Below, in pieces: positions 9,585 to 19,444 of a DNA stretch of 25,581 nt. Position numbers and translations under genes: made by a program. The stretch covers positions 1-25,581 of the forward strand of contig JAYMSP010002204.1 of NCBI GenBank assembly GCA_036897095.1. The letters run 5' to 3'. This stretch comes from Plantago elongata (lineage: Eukaryota; Streptophyta; Magnoliopsida; Lamiales; Plantaginaceae). The notes beneath the pieces were generated by a model. That model ran no database searches. It was not told the DNA's origin and saw only the letters and a list, made by a program, of their open reading frames with translations. Numbering within the stretch: the first letter of the stretch is position 1; each line of letters opens with the position of its first letter.

Positions 9585-10640
9585 TCAAAAGCAACTCATA
9601 GCATATGTAGGAATAGCATGAAGATCATATTTGATCAAAACCTCTTTACCTGCACTCGAAAGTTGTTTGGACTCATAACCTTTGATGCACTGCCATACAG
9701 AGTCTCTGATAGACTCGAATGCAAGCTTCCTCGATTGGCCCACAATCGAAGGGAGCCCCAAGTATTTGTCATGGCCCTCCACCTCTACGACTTGAAGAAT
9801 ACTCAGAATACGAAGCTGCATAATGTCATTCACTCCCCCACTGAATACCACCCCAGACTTTTGGAAATTCACAATCTGCCCTGAAGCTTTACTATACTGA
9901 TGAAGTACCTCTTTAATCCGTAGGGCTGCAAATTCAGTCGCTCGGCAACAAATGAAAGTTTCATATGCAAATTAGAGGTGTGACACACTAGGTGCCCCAC
10001 GGTAGATTCGTACCTCAGACAATTCTCCACGATTCACGAGTACCTGCAACATAGTACTAAGAACATCCACAACAAATAAGAATAGGTAAGGGGATAGTGG
10101 TCCCCCTAGCGAAGGCCCCTCTCAAGTCAGAAAATGGGAATGACTTTCCCCCCGTTCATCACCAAATAGTATGACACAGAGGTCACAAACTGCAAGATCC
10201 GTGCCACAACGATAACTTCAAAGCCGAACCTATGCATAACATGTTCAAGGAAACTCCACTCCACTCTATCATATGCTTTGTTCATATCCAGCTTGAGAGA
10301 CAAGAAACCATCACCGTTAGATTTATTTTCTTAATATAGTGATTAATCTCGAAAGAAACCAAGAAGTTATCAGTGATCAAACGATCGGGGATAAATGTTG
10401 ACTGAGTTTCAGCAATAAGACTCGACATGCAAGGTTTCAATCTATTGGTAATGGATTTTGAGGCAATCTTATAGACCACATTACTCAGACTATGTGTATG
10501 GTGAAAAGACTCAAGCAACTAACCATGATTAAGAAAATTAAGCACACAATCGGAAATAAATGGACCAACAACATGCCAGTATTTCTGAAAGAAAAGAGCA
10601 GGCATACCATCGGGGTCCGGGGATTTAAGGGGGTACATAT
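9585..10640 (-). pseudogene. LINE reverse transcriptase domain with destroyed catalytic motif
   Basis: RT motifs in order on the minus strand are PDGMPALFFQKYW (about 10600), NVVYKIASK and TNRLKPC (about 10460), ITDNFLVSFE (about 10350), LDMNKAYDRVEWSFLE (about 10270, first catalytic Asp), a broken RGLRQGDPLSP-like block (about 10110), and KYLGLPS ... GKEVLIK ... AIPTYAMSCF (9585-9770). The FADD box expected near 9957-9971 reads FAYE, so the catalytic pair of aspartates is lost, and a stop codon immediately precedes it. There are several frameshifts. Confidence 0.9.
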
Positions 10641-11389
10641 CAAATAAAGCTCTTGCTACCTTATCTTGAGTGTAGGTGGCATAGTACCGAGAACAACATC
10701 AAGATCATCCTGGGAAGGGTTACTCAAGCCAAACACACTATGGAAATACTCAAGCGCCACACGGTTCAGCCCCTCTTCATCCTCCACCATAGTACCATCC
10801 CTCAATTTGATTACCTCATTCTTTTCCTGCCGGGTAGAAGCATGCGCATGAAAGAAGACCAGTTCTTGTCTCCCTCCAAAATCCACTGAGCTTTCCTCTG
10901 ATGGTGCCACAACATCTCCTCATTATCTAACATATCCTCAAGCACTGTCCAAACCCGTTTTATCTCCTCCCCTACTGCTGGAGTACGATCTGACTTTTGC
11001 AGGAGATGAAGGTGCTCCTTAAGCTTTGCCACTTTGTTGCACACATGCCCAAAGGTTGTTGTATCCAAACTTGTCAACCCCGCTCGGACCCCTTTAATAT
11101 TCTCAAATAACCTATCATCCGCCCCCAATCCCGGGCTCGAAGACCAACAATCCCTAATAACCTGCTCGCACTCATTTTCCTTAGCTCACATAGCTTCGAA
11201 CCTCCAAATTTTCTTCCCCCTCCTCAAACGCTTCGAAGTCTGCCCCTCTAACCAAACAATAATCAAACAATGGTTCAAGCACGAGAATCTAGGTGCTCTA
11301 GAGAAGCATTGGGGTACTGAGCCATCCATTATGCGCTTGCAAGGCCCCTATCTAACATGCACCAAATAGTCAAAGATGCAAGTCATTTA

Positions 11390-11937
11390 TCAGTCCAAGT
11401 GAAGGGGAACCCAGTATACCCCATATCCGAATCCCACATCCATAATAGCCTCCCGAAACTGCTTCATACGCCAATTAGGAGTAGGTACCCCACCCCTCCT
11501 CTCACTATCACTCAAGATCTCATTGAAGTCTCTCATAACAAGCCTCAAAAAAGTCGAGATTGGCCCCAGCTGGCGGAGCTTATTCAAAGACTCCCTCCTC
11601 CCCGTCCTCTCTGGATCTCCATAAAAACCTGTAAACCTCCAAGAACAGTCAACTCATTTGGGAACACAAAAGTATGAATATGACTAGAAGAGAAACTCTG
11701 AACTGAAACTATCAACCTCTTATCCCAGAGAAGCGCCAATCCCCCTAAGTTCCCCACATCATCAACGCAAACACCATTTAACACTAATCTTTCCTTAATC
11801 CTATCTATCAATCTACTTCCTACTTTGGTCTCAGACTGAAAGAACACCATGGGCTTCTTTTCCTCGAGGAGTTCCCTCAAAGAACAAACTGACCGGGGAT
11901 GCCCAATCCCCCGGCAGTTCCAAGCTAAGCAACTCAT
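11390..11937 (-). pseudogene. LINE endonuclease domain
   Basis: The N-terminal string LAWNCRG (N7) and FFQSETK (E36) are the metal- and DNA-contacting motifs of APE-type endonucleases. Further on, DFNEIL followed by SERRGG gives the conserved GDFNEIL motif, with the Gly replaced by Arg. A frameshift near 11640 separates the two halves, and two stops close the second half just after 11390 where the conserved SFTW-type motif should be. The enzyme cannot be active. Confidence 0.88.
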
Positions 11938-12160
11938 AATGCTCGGCGACGGAAATAGGTTAGAAAAACCTCAATCCCGCAAACTTGGGGAACACGACGA
12001 CCTTGGCACAGCTGAACGGCGAATAATCTGTAGAATCCTTGCGGCGAGAGCAGCTTAATATACGGTAATGGCTGTGATCGGATCAAGATTCCATGCGGAA
12101 GACAAGAAAACTCTATGTAGAGAACTCTCGTAGAGAGAGAAAGTCGAATTGTGGTAAAAA

Positions 12161-12426
12161 TTGAATTTTCGAGATTTAATTTGCCAATAGTCAAATTCAT
12201 GGACTTAGACTAATTGATTTTTAATCAACATGACCTGCATGTAATTGTTAATCCAAGTGGTAGCCCCATCTGCACAATTTACATCCAACAAGGGGCCTAT
12301 ATGTATTTAGCCCTTTTAAATAAAAAAAATATAATATGTTGTTTAGTTTTATGTTGACCTTACTTTTTAGTATTTCTTTTTTTTCAAACATTACTTATTG
12401 TATTAAGTTTTATATAAATTTGAATA
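12161..12426. other. AT-rich spacer between the LINE and the MITE
   Basis: No gene or structured element is visible. A minus-strand frame covering 11934-12200 overlaps the LINE leader and has no family motif. Confidence 0.5.
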
Positions 12427-12631
12427 TACTCTATCAATCCGTCTCGAACTCAACATCCCACTTTCAGTTTCGGTCCGTCCCAAACTCAACTTCTGTTCTT
12501 TAAATGAAAAATATATCTACTACTTTGTCTACATCTCTCCTACTTGATTCATTATATCTTTTATTTTATTCACTTTGTCTTAAAATTCATGCCCAAATCA
12601 ACGGGAAATTGAGTCCGGGACGGAGAGAATA
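12427..12631. mobile_element. Stowaway-like MITE, 205 bp
   Basis: The ends form imperfect terminal inverted repeats. The left end contains CCGTCTCGAACTCAAC after TACTC, and the right end, read on the minus strand, is TATTCTCTCCGTCCCGGACTC. Both resemble the plant Stowaway end CTCCCTCCGTCCC, and both are bounded by TA (12427-12428 and 12630-12631), the target of Tc1/mariner elements. A further copy of the end, CCGTCCCAAACTCAACTTC, lies inside at 12475-12493, 36 bases from the first, so the left end is duplicated. There is no coding capacity; it would have been mobilised by a mariner-like transposase in trans. Confidence 0.72.
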
Positions 12632-12982
12632 GGGTGAATTTCATCTTGTACCCCTCTTAGATATTCTAATTACATTTGGGTACCAATTAGTTCAAGAATA
12701 ATATATAGGTCAATTTTTTTAATTTTTTTTTATCAAATGATTGATACCAAACATTACCTCATCTTGTCAATTTGCAAAGCATCCCATCTTTCTTCGTAAT
12801 GCAACTTAAATAATTTATATTCCAACATTGTTTGTTCCATACCTAATTAATTGTTTAATAAAATGAATTAGATTTTCTACAATTTTCATGGACTTAATTA
12901 AAAAATTAGAAACAAGTTTGGGAACAAATAAAAAATAATTGAAAAGTTTGTTATGAATTAAGAAAAAAAATAATTACCACGA
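12632..12982. other. Very AT-rich spacer
   Basis: No ORF or structured repeat is seen. The stretch is dominated by A and T runs. Confidence 0.5.
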
Positions 12983-13278
12983 CCACCGGAGCAACTCCGA
13001 TGGTCCGAGATTCAGAGCTCCGATTGTAGCGCACACAGCTCTGTTACCGGATATGTTTAAACAACACCCCTCTTTTTTAAAGCTAAGGTACCAGAGTGGT
13101 TACTTGACATCTCCGGTGGGATATGTCCGATCGGAGTTGTTCTCCGGTACATGAGTTGTTTGTAAACAACTCCCTGCTCCGGTGGGATTGACGGACATGT
13201 AAAAGCTCTGACGAGATCTGTAATAGATCAGCTCCTATTCGAGCTGTTTAACAGATTCCATCGGAGCAGCTCCGGTGG
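12983..13278. repeat. GC-rich foldback (imperfect inverted repeat)
   Basis: CCACCGGAGCAACTCCGATG at 12983-13002 pairs with CATCGGAGCAGCTCCGGTGG at 13259-13278; with one further flanking base pair, 19 of 21 positions match. The interior repeats CTCCGGTGGGAT twice (about 13110 and 13175) and contains a perfect small hairpin, GAGTTGTTTGTAAACAACTC (13153-13172). The block is a GC island between A/T-rich flanks. It may be a MITE or another foldback transposon. Terminal duplications were not found. Confidence 0.6.
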
Positions 13279-14128
13279 CCGAAGCCCGAGCTACTCTGAT
13301 GGAGCATTAATATGTAATTTTTTTTAATATTGATGTTCTCAAAACTAATACTTGTTTTAACAGAAGTAGTAAGGCAATAGTCGTAATACGACGGAAGTCA
13401 AACCACCAGGTCGTTCTATCAAGCAATTGATTAGAATAGGTTTAGGGTGTAGAATCAACAAGTGAGTTGTAAACAGATGGTGTCGGTGAAGTTTTGATAC
13501 TTTAAAACCCTTAAAATATAAATCAACTACAAGATAAGGTAACAGCAAGATCATGCAATTTTTACAAACAAAACAAAGCATACAATCTTTCAAGGGCGGC
13601 AGACCTAATATTGCTAATGGAACACCTATCAGGGATGCAACTCATTACCGTTACAAAATTTCGAACCAAATACGAATTATAATTACGTATGAATTAATGA
13701 CAATAAGCTTGTCACTAGCTAACCCTCATTCGGATATATACTAATTAAAGGAACCACGATATAAGTTCATAACGGTGAAACAATGCGTTCAGCGATCAGA
13801 TATCAATATGTCACATTCAAGTTATTAACACTAACCGTCTAACTTGTAATATTGATTACCAGGGGCGATTAATTATATACTTGAACCGCCAGTAAGATGA
13901 AAGATGTTTTTAATTGAAAGAGAGATTGAAATCTCTAGAGTTTACAACGCTTGAAATTAAGAAATATGCAAGAGAAGAATGTAAAGATACGTTCTAGACT
14001 GGTACAAGAGGTCCGTTTTATAACCTAGGAATAAGAAGTACTAATTCTTAGAGGAAAACAACCAGAAAATTGTGCCTTAACTTCTCTCAGAAACCGTATC
14101 ACCGCGCTGATGGACTTTGGTTCTCAAC
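13279..14128. other. Gene-free stretch, unrecognised
   Basis: Short open frames on both strands have no recognisable motif and no plausible exon structure. The sequence has normal AT-rich intergenic composition. Confidence 0.5.
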
Positions 14129-14531
14129 TAGTGTTGTTTTTCGAGTCGAGCCTTATCGAAGGTTTGACTCGGCTCGATAAAGCTCGACTCGGCTCGGGTC
14201 GATAAGCTTTTTCATACCGAGCTCGAGCTCAATTTTATACTCATTTCTTTATCGAGCCTCAGCTCAGCCCGGTAAAGCTTGTCAAGAGTAATTTTTTTAA
14301 TAAATTATAATTTTTTATACATATTTTAAATATTTTTATAGTTAAATCTTTTTAAAGCTCGGTAAAGCTCATATATTTTCGAGTTTGAGCTCAAGCTCGT
14401 TACATGTTACTCAAGCTCGAGCACATTTTTTTGCTCGTTTTGTTAACGAGTCGAGCCGAAACTCAGCTCGGTTGAATTCGAGCTCGAGCTCGAGTATCAA
14501 AATACTCGGCTCGGCTCGAAAAATAGCACTA
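14129..14531. mobile_element. hAT-like MITE, 403 bp, rich in CTCGA words
   Basis: The ends are inverted repeats of 24 bases with 21 matches: TAGTGTTGTTTTTCGAGTCG at the left and, read on the minus strand, TAGTGCTATTTTTCGAGCCG at the right. All three mismatches are transitions. The interior is a palindrome-rich array of GAGCTCGAG, CTCGGCTCG and similar words around an AT-rich core (about 14288-14350). The TAGTG ends and this composition resemble non-autonomous hAT elements of plants. A clear 8-bp target duplication was not found. Plus-strand frames crossing its right half are by-products. Confidence 0.7.
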
Positions 14532-14849
14532 CGCTCTTCACCCTCATCGCAGTCCGACCTTTTTTTTGAAGTTTCTGCTTGTCAGACACCGATGAAGTTT
14601 ATGGAATACCTGCCTTACCGCGGTGAGACATGTGTCCGGTGTTTCCCTCATGTATTCATATTCCTTCAACTTCTCTCCCTTTTCCAACTTCCAAATAACA
14701 TCCTAGAAGTAATGGGCTACTCTTCTTGACTATTGGTACTTCCAGAAGGCTGGAATCCATTCCTTTGCACTTTGGTTCCTCAACTTGCCTTTGTAATGAA
14801 GTACCTAAAACACACTAAAATACACAAAAAAAATAAAAAAAATCAAACA
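14532..14849. other. Gene-free stretch before the large LTR
   Basis: Nothing recognisable on either strand. It ends in an A-rich tract (14821-14850) into which the large LTR inserted. Confidence 0.45.
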
Positions 14850-15160
14850 TGACATGTGACGACCCGGTTAATCGGAACCGGTTAAGGTCTGATCCTATAT
14901 ACGTTATTTAAAAATATTAATTTATTTAAAGAGTGATTGAATTCGAAAATTAGTGGCCAGCTCGCACCCGCCAGTCGATTACGAGTAGCGTTAAATTATT
15001 TCTTGATATTATATTAATAAAATAATAATATAAATAATAAAATAAAAATATTTATTTTAATTTTTATACGGCTTTAGTTCGACTTGAATATTGCCTGAGA
15101 ATCGATTTTTCATTTTTTCGGATTTTATTTACGAGCCATTTGGAAGACAGAAGAAGCCAG

Positions 15161-15170
15161 GTGTATATAA
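15161..15170 (+). promoter_or_regulatory. TATA box of the large LTR
   Basis: GTGTATATAA follows AGG and precedes a CT-rich tract. The equivalent AGGTGTATAT occurs at 24729-24738 in the related LTR, so the position is conserved between the two copies and is the likely U3 core promoter. Confidence 0.65.
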
Positions 15171-15179
15171 TGGTAAAAT

Positions 15180-15720
15180 AACCATTATACCCCCACTTAT
15201 CTTCTTCTTCCTCTCCAATTCATTTCCTCTGCCCGTCCAAAACACGCAGACCGCCGCCATTATCGAGCCGTTTCTTCTCCACGAAGCTCCATCCATCGAC
15301 CGCCACTTCCTTCTCGCGGAAGACATCTCCGTCGCCGCCTGAATGGACAAAAATACACCCCCTCGGTGACTCAGCCAAACGCGTGTCGGAAAATGGAAAA
15401 AGGGGCATGACACACGTCGACCGGAGGAGAGAGAAGGCCGGTCGACCTCCGGCTAATATAGCCGCCTTCCCTCGCTCTCTTCCACCACACCAATCGCCTT
15501 GCTTTCCCGTTCCTCTTCCTCTCGCCGTCCCCTGTTCTTCTCCTCACTGCACCACTTTCTGGACGAGTGTCGTCTCGCGTGATCAGATTCCGGATAGTAG
15601 CTTTTCCCTTTTCGATTATAATCGAATTTCGGGAATACCGTGATTAATTTTTTTCCACCGCACAGCCACGCCACCACACTGCGCCTGTTCAATCGCGACT
15701 CGAATTCTCCCTTCTCAATT
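15180..15720 (+). other. CT-rich transcript-leader-like block in the LTR
   Basis: The block downstream of the TATA box is rich in CTTC, CTCC and CCGCC words, like the 5' leaders of many plant genes. Several short frames on both strands cross it, but none has a recognisable domain or matches across the two related LTRs, so I treat them as chance frames. It is probably the R region and RNA leader of the element. Confidence 0.5.
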
Positions 15721-17523
15721 TGTGCGGTTAGTACTCGTTTCTCTGGTGATTCTATTTGGGGTTGGGTTTGTGTGCATTTAATCACTGATTCTGTGTGAAA
15801 TGGAAATTTGTAGGGTGGTTACTGGAAAATGCGATTCAGTTTATGACTATTGAACTTGAAACTGCTGCTAATTGTTTAGCTTCTTTTTATTTCCAGTTCC
15901 TTTTCGTACATGTTGGTTAATGTGATCTATGTGCACTTACTTGTTTCTATTCTAGCTGGAAATGATGGGTTAAGTTAGTGATGTTCTTCTGGTCATGAAT
16001 ATAGAATATTGAGCTTGCAGTGCTGTGGATTTGGTTGAGGGTAATTCTGAATTTTGCCTCATCTCGAGTTGGCTGTTTTGATATGTTTGAGACTGTTTGA
16101 TCTGTACCTTAATCTTCAGCTTTTAAATGGTTGAAATAGTGGAGAATATTTGGGCTGGGCATCGACTAGAAGTATACGTCAAATTTGTTATCAAGAGAAA
16201 ATCTATGCTAGTTCATATATTCGAGGAAATTCTGCCCATGCTTAAGTATTATAGATATCTGATTCATGTATAGTTGAATAAACGAGGAGTCAACAACAAA
16301 TTGGAGTGTTTAAGCCACACAAGTGTACTGGTTTTTGTAGCACCTTTGAAGATAGTCTAGGACAAGTTTAATGAGATTTTGCATAATATGATTGGGCAAA
16401 AGACTTCTCATGTTTATCTGAATCAATGTCTTGGTGTTCTTGTAACATTATAACTCATAGTTGCCTTGGCAGGAGAAATGTATCCTAGTTCCCACCATGT
16501 GCGATAAGGATGTCATATGTATCATTAACCTGCCACTTTTATTTCAGTTACAAGGAACTTAGATATTGTGTGACATGAAATTCCTATAGTTCTATAAACG
16601 AATATCAACTTAATATTTCTGCTGCAAACTTTGAGTTTCGTAAAATTATGGGTTTATTTAGTATCTATCGCTAAGGCAATCTGTAACACAAACTGATGTG
16701 AGTAATAGACTACTTGATTTTATAAGGTTGTCTTGGATGGATTATGTTGCCTGCCTGTTTATAAATATCTTAATGATTCAATGTGCGCATAGGGTTATGC
16801 ACTTGAAGTTCGTTGAAGATGATGTGTAGCTTCAAAGAGGTGTATTAGAAGAGCTTAAGCTGATGGAAAAGGAAGACGATGAATAGTAACCAAGATACTA
16901 GGAAATAGTACTGTGTTTAGGAAATACGGAGGAACTGGTATGACCATTTGAGATAGTTAAAATTGATTCAAGTAATATACTGTGTAAATGCTCTAAATTG
17001 TTGTAGTCTAAATCTGATTACCGTATTAGTTATAAGGAACTCCTGTTAGTTTAGAAAATTATGTAGAATTGCAGTCTTTCCAAGGTTTTATACGAAAAAA
17101 TGTATCTGGAAATAACGGAGTTAACTAGAGATTAATGAATTATTTTCCTGACTATTACTGCTTGTTCTGATTGCTATTGGGGGAAATTTTACAGGAAATT
17201 ATAATTATTCTTCCGTAAAACGTTAAGTAGTATTGTCCCTGTATCAGGATTTCGAAGCTGCGTAGCATACCAACCCAACGAAGGTGAGGACCCTCACTTA
17301 TCTTTCATTTCAAGTGAGCCTTATTCGGCATCAGGCCCTGGGGAAATTAAAGTGCCTCCATATTGTTATTGTTAAGCTTTTCAGTTCAGTTACGCATAGT
17401 TGTAATAGTTGACCTAACTTTAGGACTTGTAGAATGTCTGACCGTACCGATATTCCGCTGACTCTCTGATCGACTCCGACCCCTGATATGATTTTGATTT
17501 GTTAACTGAATGTGGTGCTCCTG

Positions 17524-17800
17524 TGTCTGTCTAGTGTTACTGTCTGTCTTTTTGCACCTGTGTCTGTTTAGTGTCACTGTCGGCCTTCCTGTACCTATGT
17601 ATGTCTAGTGTTACTGTCTGTCTTCCTGTATCTGTGTCTGTCTAGTGTTACTGTCTGTCTTTCTGCACCTGTGTCTGTTTAGTGTTACTATCTGTCTTTC
17701 TGCACCTGTGTCTGTTTAGTGCTACTGTCTATCTTCCTGTACCTATGTCTGTTTAGTGTTATTGTTTGTCTTTCGGTACCTGTGTCAGTCTTCTGTATCC
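17524..17800 (+). repeat. 37-bp minisatellite inside the large LTR, about 7 copies
   Basis: Units begin TGTCTGTYTAGTGTTACTGT (Y is C or T) and recur at 17524, 17561, 17598, 17635, 17672, 17709 and 17746, with a partial copy after 17782. Copies differ by a few substitutions, mostly transitions. Frames that cross it are by-products. Confidence 0.85.
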
Positions 17801-18145
17801 GTCCTCCAGAAATTGTGTGAACTTGTTACCCGCCAACCGACAACTGTTGCTTGATCTTAACATGTTATCCTCCACTAGGCACCCTTATTTATCTCTGATA
17901 CATGTTGTTCGTCTCTCTTGATTGTACTGTCCGCCTTTCGGCAATACTATTTGTCAGTGTCCTCTGCCACTCGGCACCAGTGATCGTTCTCGTGTTCTGC
18001 CTCCTGTAATTGTGTTTAGTCATGTGATTGCCAGTTTGGCACTTGTTGGAATCTCTGAATAAGTGACTATTAGGTCCCTTGTACGTGTACTGTTTGCCTG
18101 TTTGATCCGATCCTGGTAATCTGACTGATAAGCCCTATGCGGCAC

Positions 18146-18214
18146 ACTATTATATGCCTCTGTGGCATCCTGTTACATGCCTCTGTGGCATCCTCTTATA
18201 TGCCTCTGTGGCTA
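18146..18214 (+). repeat. 23-bp tandem repeat, 3 copies
   Basis: ATATGCCTCTGTGGCATCC-type units recur three times with a 23-bp period (ATGCCTCTGTGGC near 18153, 18176 and 18199). The array lies in the distal part of the large LTR, near several GGCAC-containing words. Confidence 0.75.
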
Positions 18215-18975
18215 TTCAGGTCCGTTTTGACTGTTTCGATTGGGCCCAGGGACAACTTGTATAGTTGGGGACAGGCAGAACGGACCGACGGTCTGGCTAT
18301 ATCTCCTGTACCCAGAGATCCCCGGACGCCCCAACGGTATCACCGGCTTAGGTGGTCGATATCGTTCTGTGTACCGGGCCGACATGGACTTAAGTATGTC
18401 GTCTAAATGACTACGAGGTCGCTCCTCGAAGGAGTAATAAGGTAGTCAAGTGGCCCTCCATGGCCATTCAGTGGTGTGATGGTTGGTGTCTGATCTAATC
18501 TGTGAAAATTCAGAAAATCCAGGAGCGGGAATCTGTTTTGCGTGATAACTTTTTTGTGTTTTCCTGTCTGAAGTGAACTCTGTTTCGAATTAGTGTCCGT
18601 GTTTGTTTTCTCGTTGGTCTGAAAATATTACTCACTAAGTCTTATCACTTATCCTCTCTGTCATGTCTGTTCATTCCATTCCCCAGGTAATGATTGCGAG
18701 AATAGGGTAGACGATCGGGTAGAATGACCAGGCGTGTAGTAAACGGACCAAACCTTTTCCGCTGCCGTGTTTTGTTTGTTTAGCAAATAACTGTATTGGC
18801 CATTACCCTACCTTCATACAGTTACCAATATTACGTTAATAAATAAATAAGTTTGTTTTATATTCTGGTTATGGTTCCCTTATCCGGCACTGATCGATCA
18901 ACCGCGCTTTGGGCGGTTGGGACCACGCAGAGGTGGCACCCGATCCGGTACCACCCGGACGGGCGCTACATGACA

Positions 18976-19444
18976 CAATACAAAAAATATTAAACATAGG
19001 CCAAAAAACGTATTAAAATACCGAAAAAAGCATCAAATAGGTTGTTCAAAAAACAACACATTAAATATTTTATTATTAGTTTGTTAATATTATTACGTAA
19101 GAAATACAATTTGAGTTTGGGATAAATATATAATTTGTTATAAGTTAGTGTTAAGTTTGCAATTTTGCATTTGAGAAGGTTGTGTTTGGTCAAATTTAAG
19201 CTTGTTTGACTTTTGAACTTAAGTTTAACAGAAATGTTAAAATTGTTATGTATTCATTATTGTTGAACTAACTGGTGAATAGATGATTAGAGGGTATTTA
19301 ACATAAGGTTTGTCCTTTTCTGGAACCATGAGTTCTTCAGAAGCTGTGTCCTTTTCTGGAACATGACTTGTGGAGGGAGGTAATTGTTTTCACTTCCTTC
19401 CTCTACCTCTCTGGAAAGGTTGATTCCCTTCGCCCATAGTCATG
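18976..19444. other. AT-rich stretch between the large LTR and the minus-strand gene remnant
   Basis: It holds no credible gene. An open frame at 18990-19193 on the minus strand is very rich in Leu/Asn/Lys codons from AT-rich DNA and is taken as spurious. Two copies of TGTCCTTTTCTGGAAC occur near 19312 and 19346. It probably includes the 3' flank of the minus-strand gene remnant. Confidence 0.45.

Larger units (their letters stand above)
7967..11937 (-). pseudogene. LINE ORF2 (endonuclease-RT-RNase H), multiply disrupted
   Basis: In plant L1 elements this polyprotein nicks target DNA, reverse transcribes the LINE RNA on the nick and removes RNA. The ATG at 11937 begins a polypeptide with the start of an APE-type endonuclease. 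From there the homologous frame jumps several times (near 11640, 10900, 10100 and 9230) and contains internal stops, for example near 9972 and 10520. A deletion near 10520 removes the residues between the first RT segment and the conserved NVVYKIA string. The total of about 3.97 kb is close to a full plant ORF2, so most of the length survives although it cannot be translated. Individual domains are listed separately. Confidence 0.9.
7898..12160 (-). mobile_element. L1-type LINE retrotransposon, decayed, ORF1 not found
   Basis: The element runs right to left. Its 3' end is marked by a T9 run on the plus strand (7898-7906), which is the poly(A) tail, preceded on the minus strand by about 60 bases of 3' UTR after the RNase H stop. 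ORF2 domains appear in the usual order: endonuclease, linker, RT, zf-RVT and RNase H. Upstream of the ORF2 ATG (11937) about 220 bases look like a leader (minus-strand CTCTCTACGAGAGTTCTC, about 12120-12140), but no ORF1 or gag-like protein is present. The 5' boundary is approximate, and I could not identify a convincing target-site duplication. Confidence 0.85.
14855..18970 (+). mobile_element. Large solo LTR of a Ty3/gypsy element, 4116 bp, with 5-bp target duplication
   Basis: It begins TGTGACGACCCGG and ends CGGGCGCTACA, and is flanked on both sides by TGACA (14850-14854 and 18971-18975), a perfect 5-bp duplication. No gag-pol sequence, primer-binding site or polypurine tract lies inside, so it is read as a solo LTR. 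LTRs of 4 kb are known in some plant gypsy lineages. It contains a TATA box (about 15164), a CT-rich leader-like block (15180-15720), and two tandem repeat arrays. The region 14978-15230 aligns by eye with 24546-24785 of the 3' LTR at the right edge, so the two belong to related families. The alternative, a non-LTR insertion, is unlikely given the ends. Confidence 0.85.

Noticed and set aside
7880..12676. LINE target-site duplication (AATCTAATTATATT near 7881 versus ATTCTAATTACATT near 12664)
   Set aside because: The match is imperfect, AT-rich and would place the Stowaway-like MITE inside the LINE. Chance similarity is as likely.
13357..13744. Overlapping frames on both strands
   Set aside because: Short, with no motif, and the two strands overlap. 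Composition is that of non-coding DNA.
15091..15785. Several frames on both strands in the large LTR
   Set aside because: They lie in a CT-rich leader-like block, overlap each other and are not preserved in the related LTR at the right edge.
18137..18406. Plus-strand frame MRHTIICLCG... in the large LTR
   Set aside because: Its start is created by the 23-bp tandem repeat, and the rest has no known motif.
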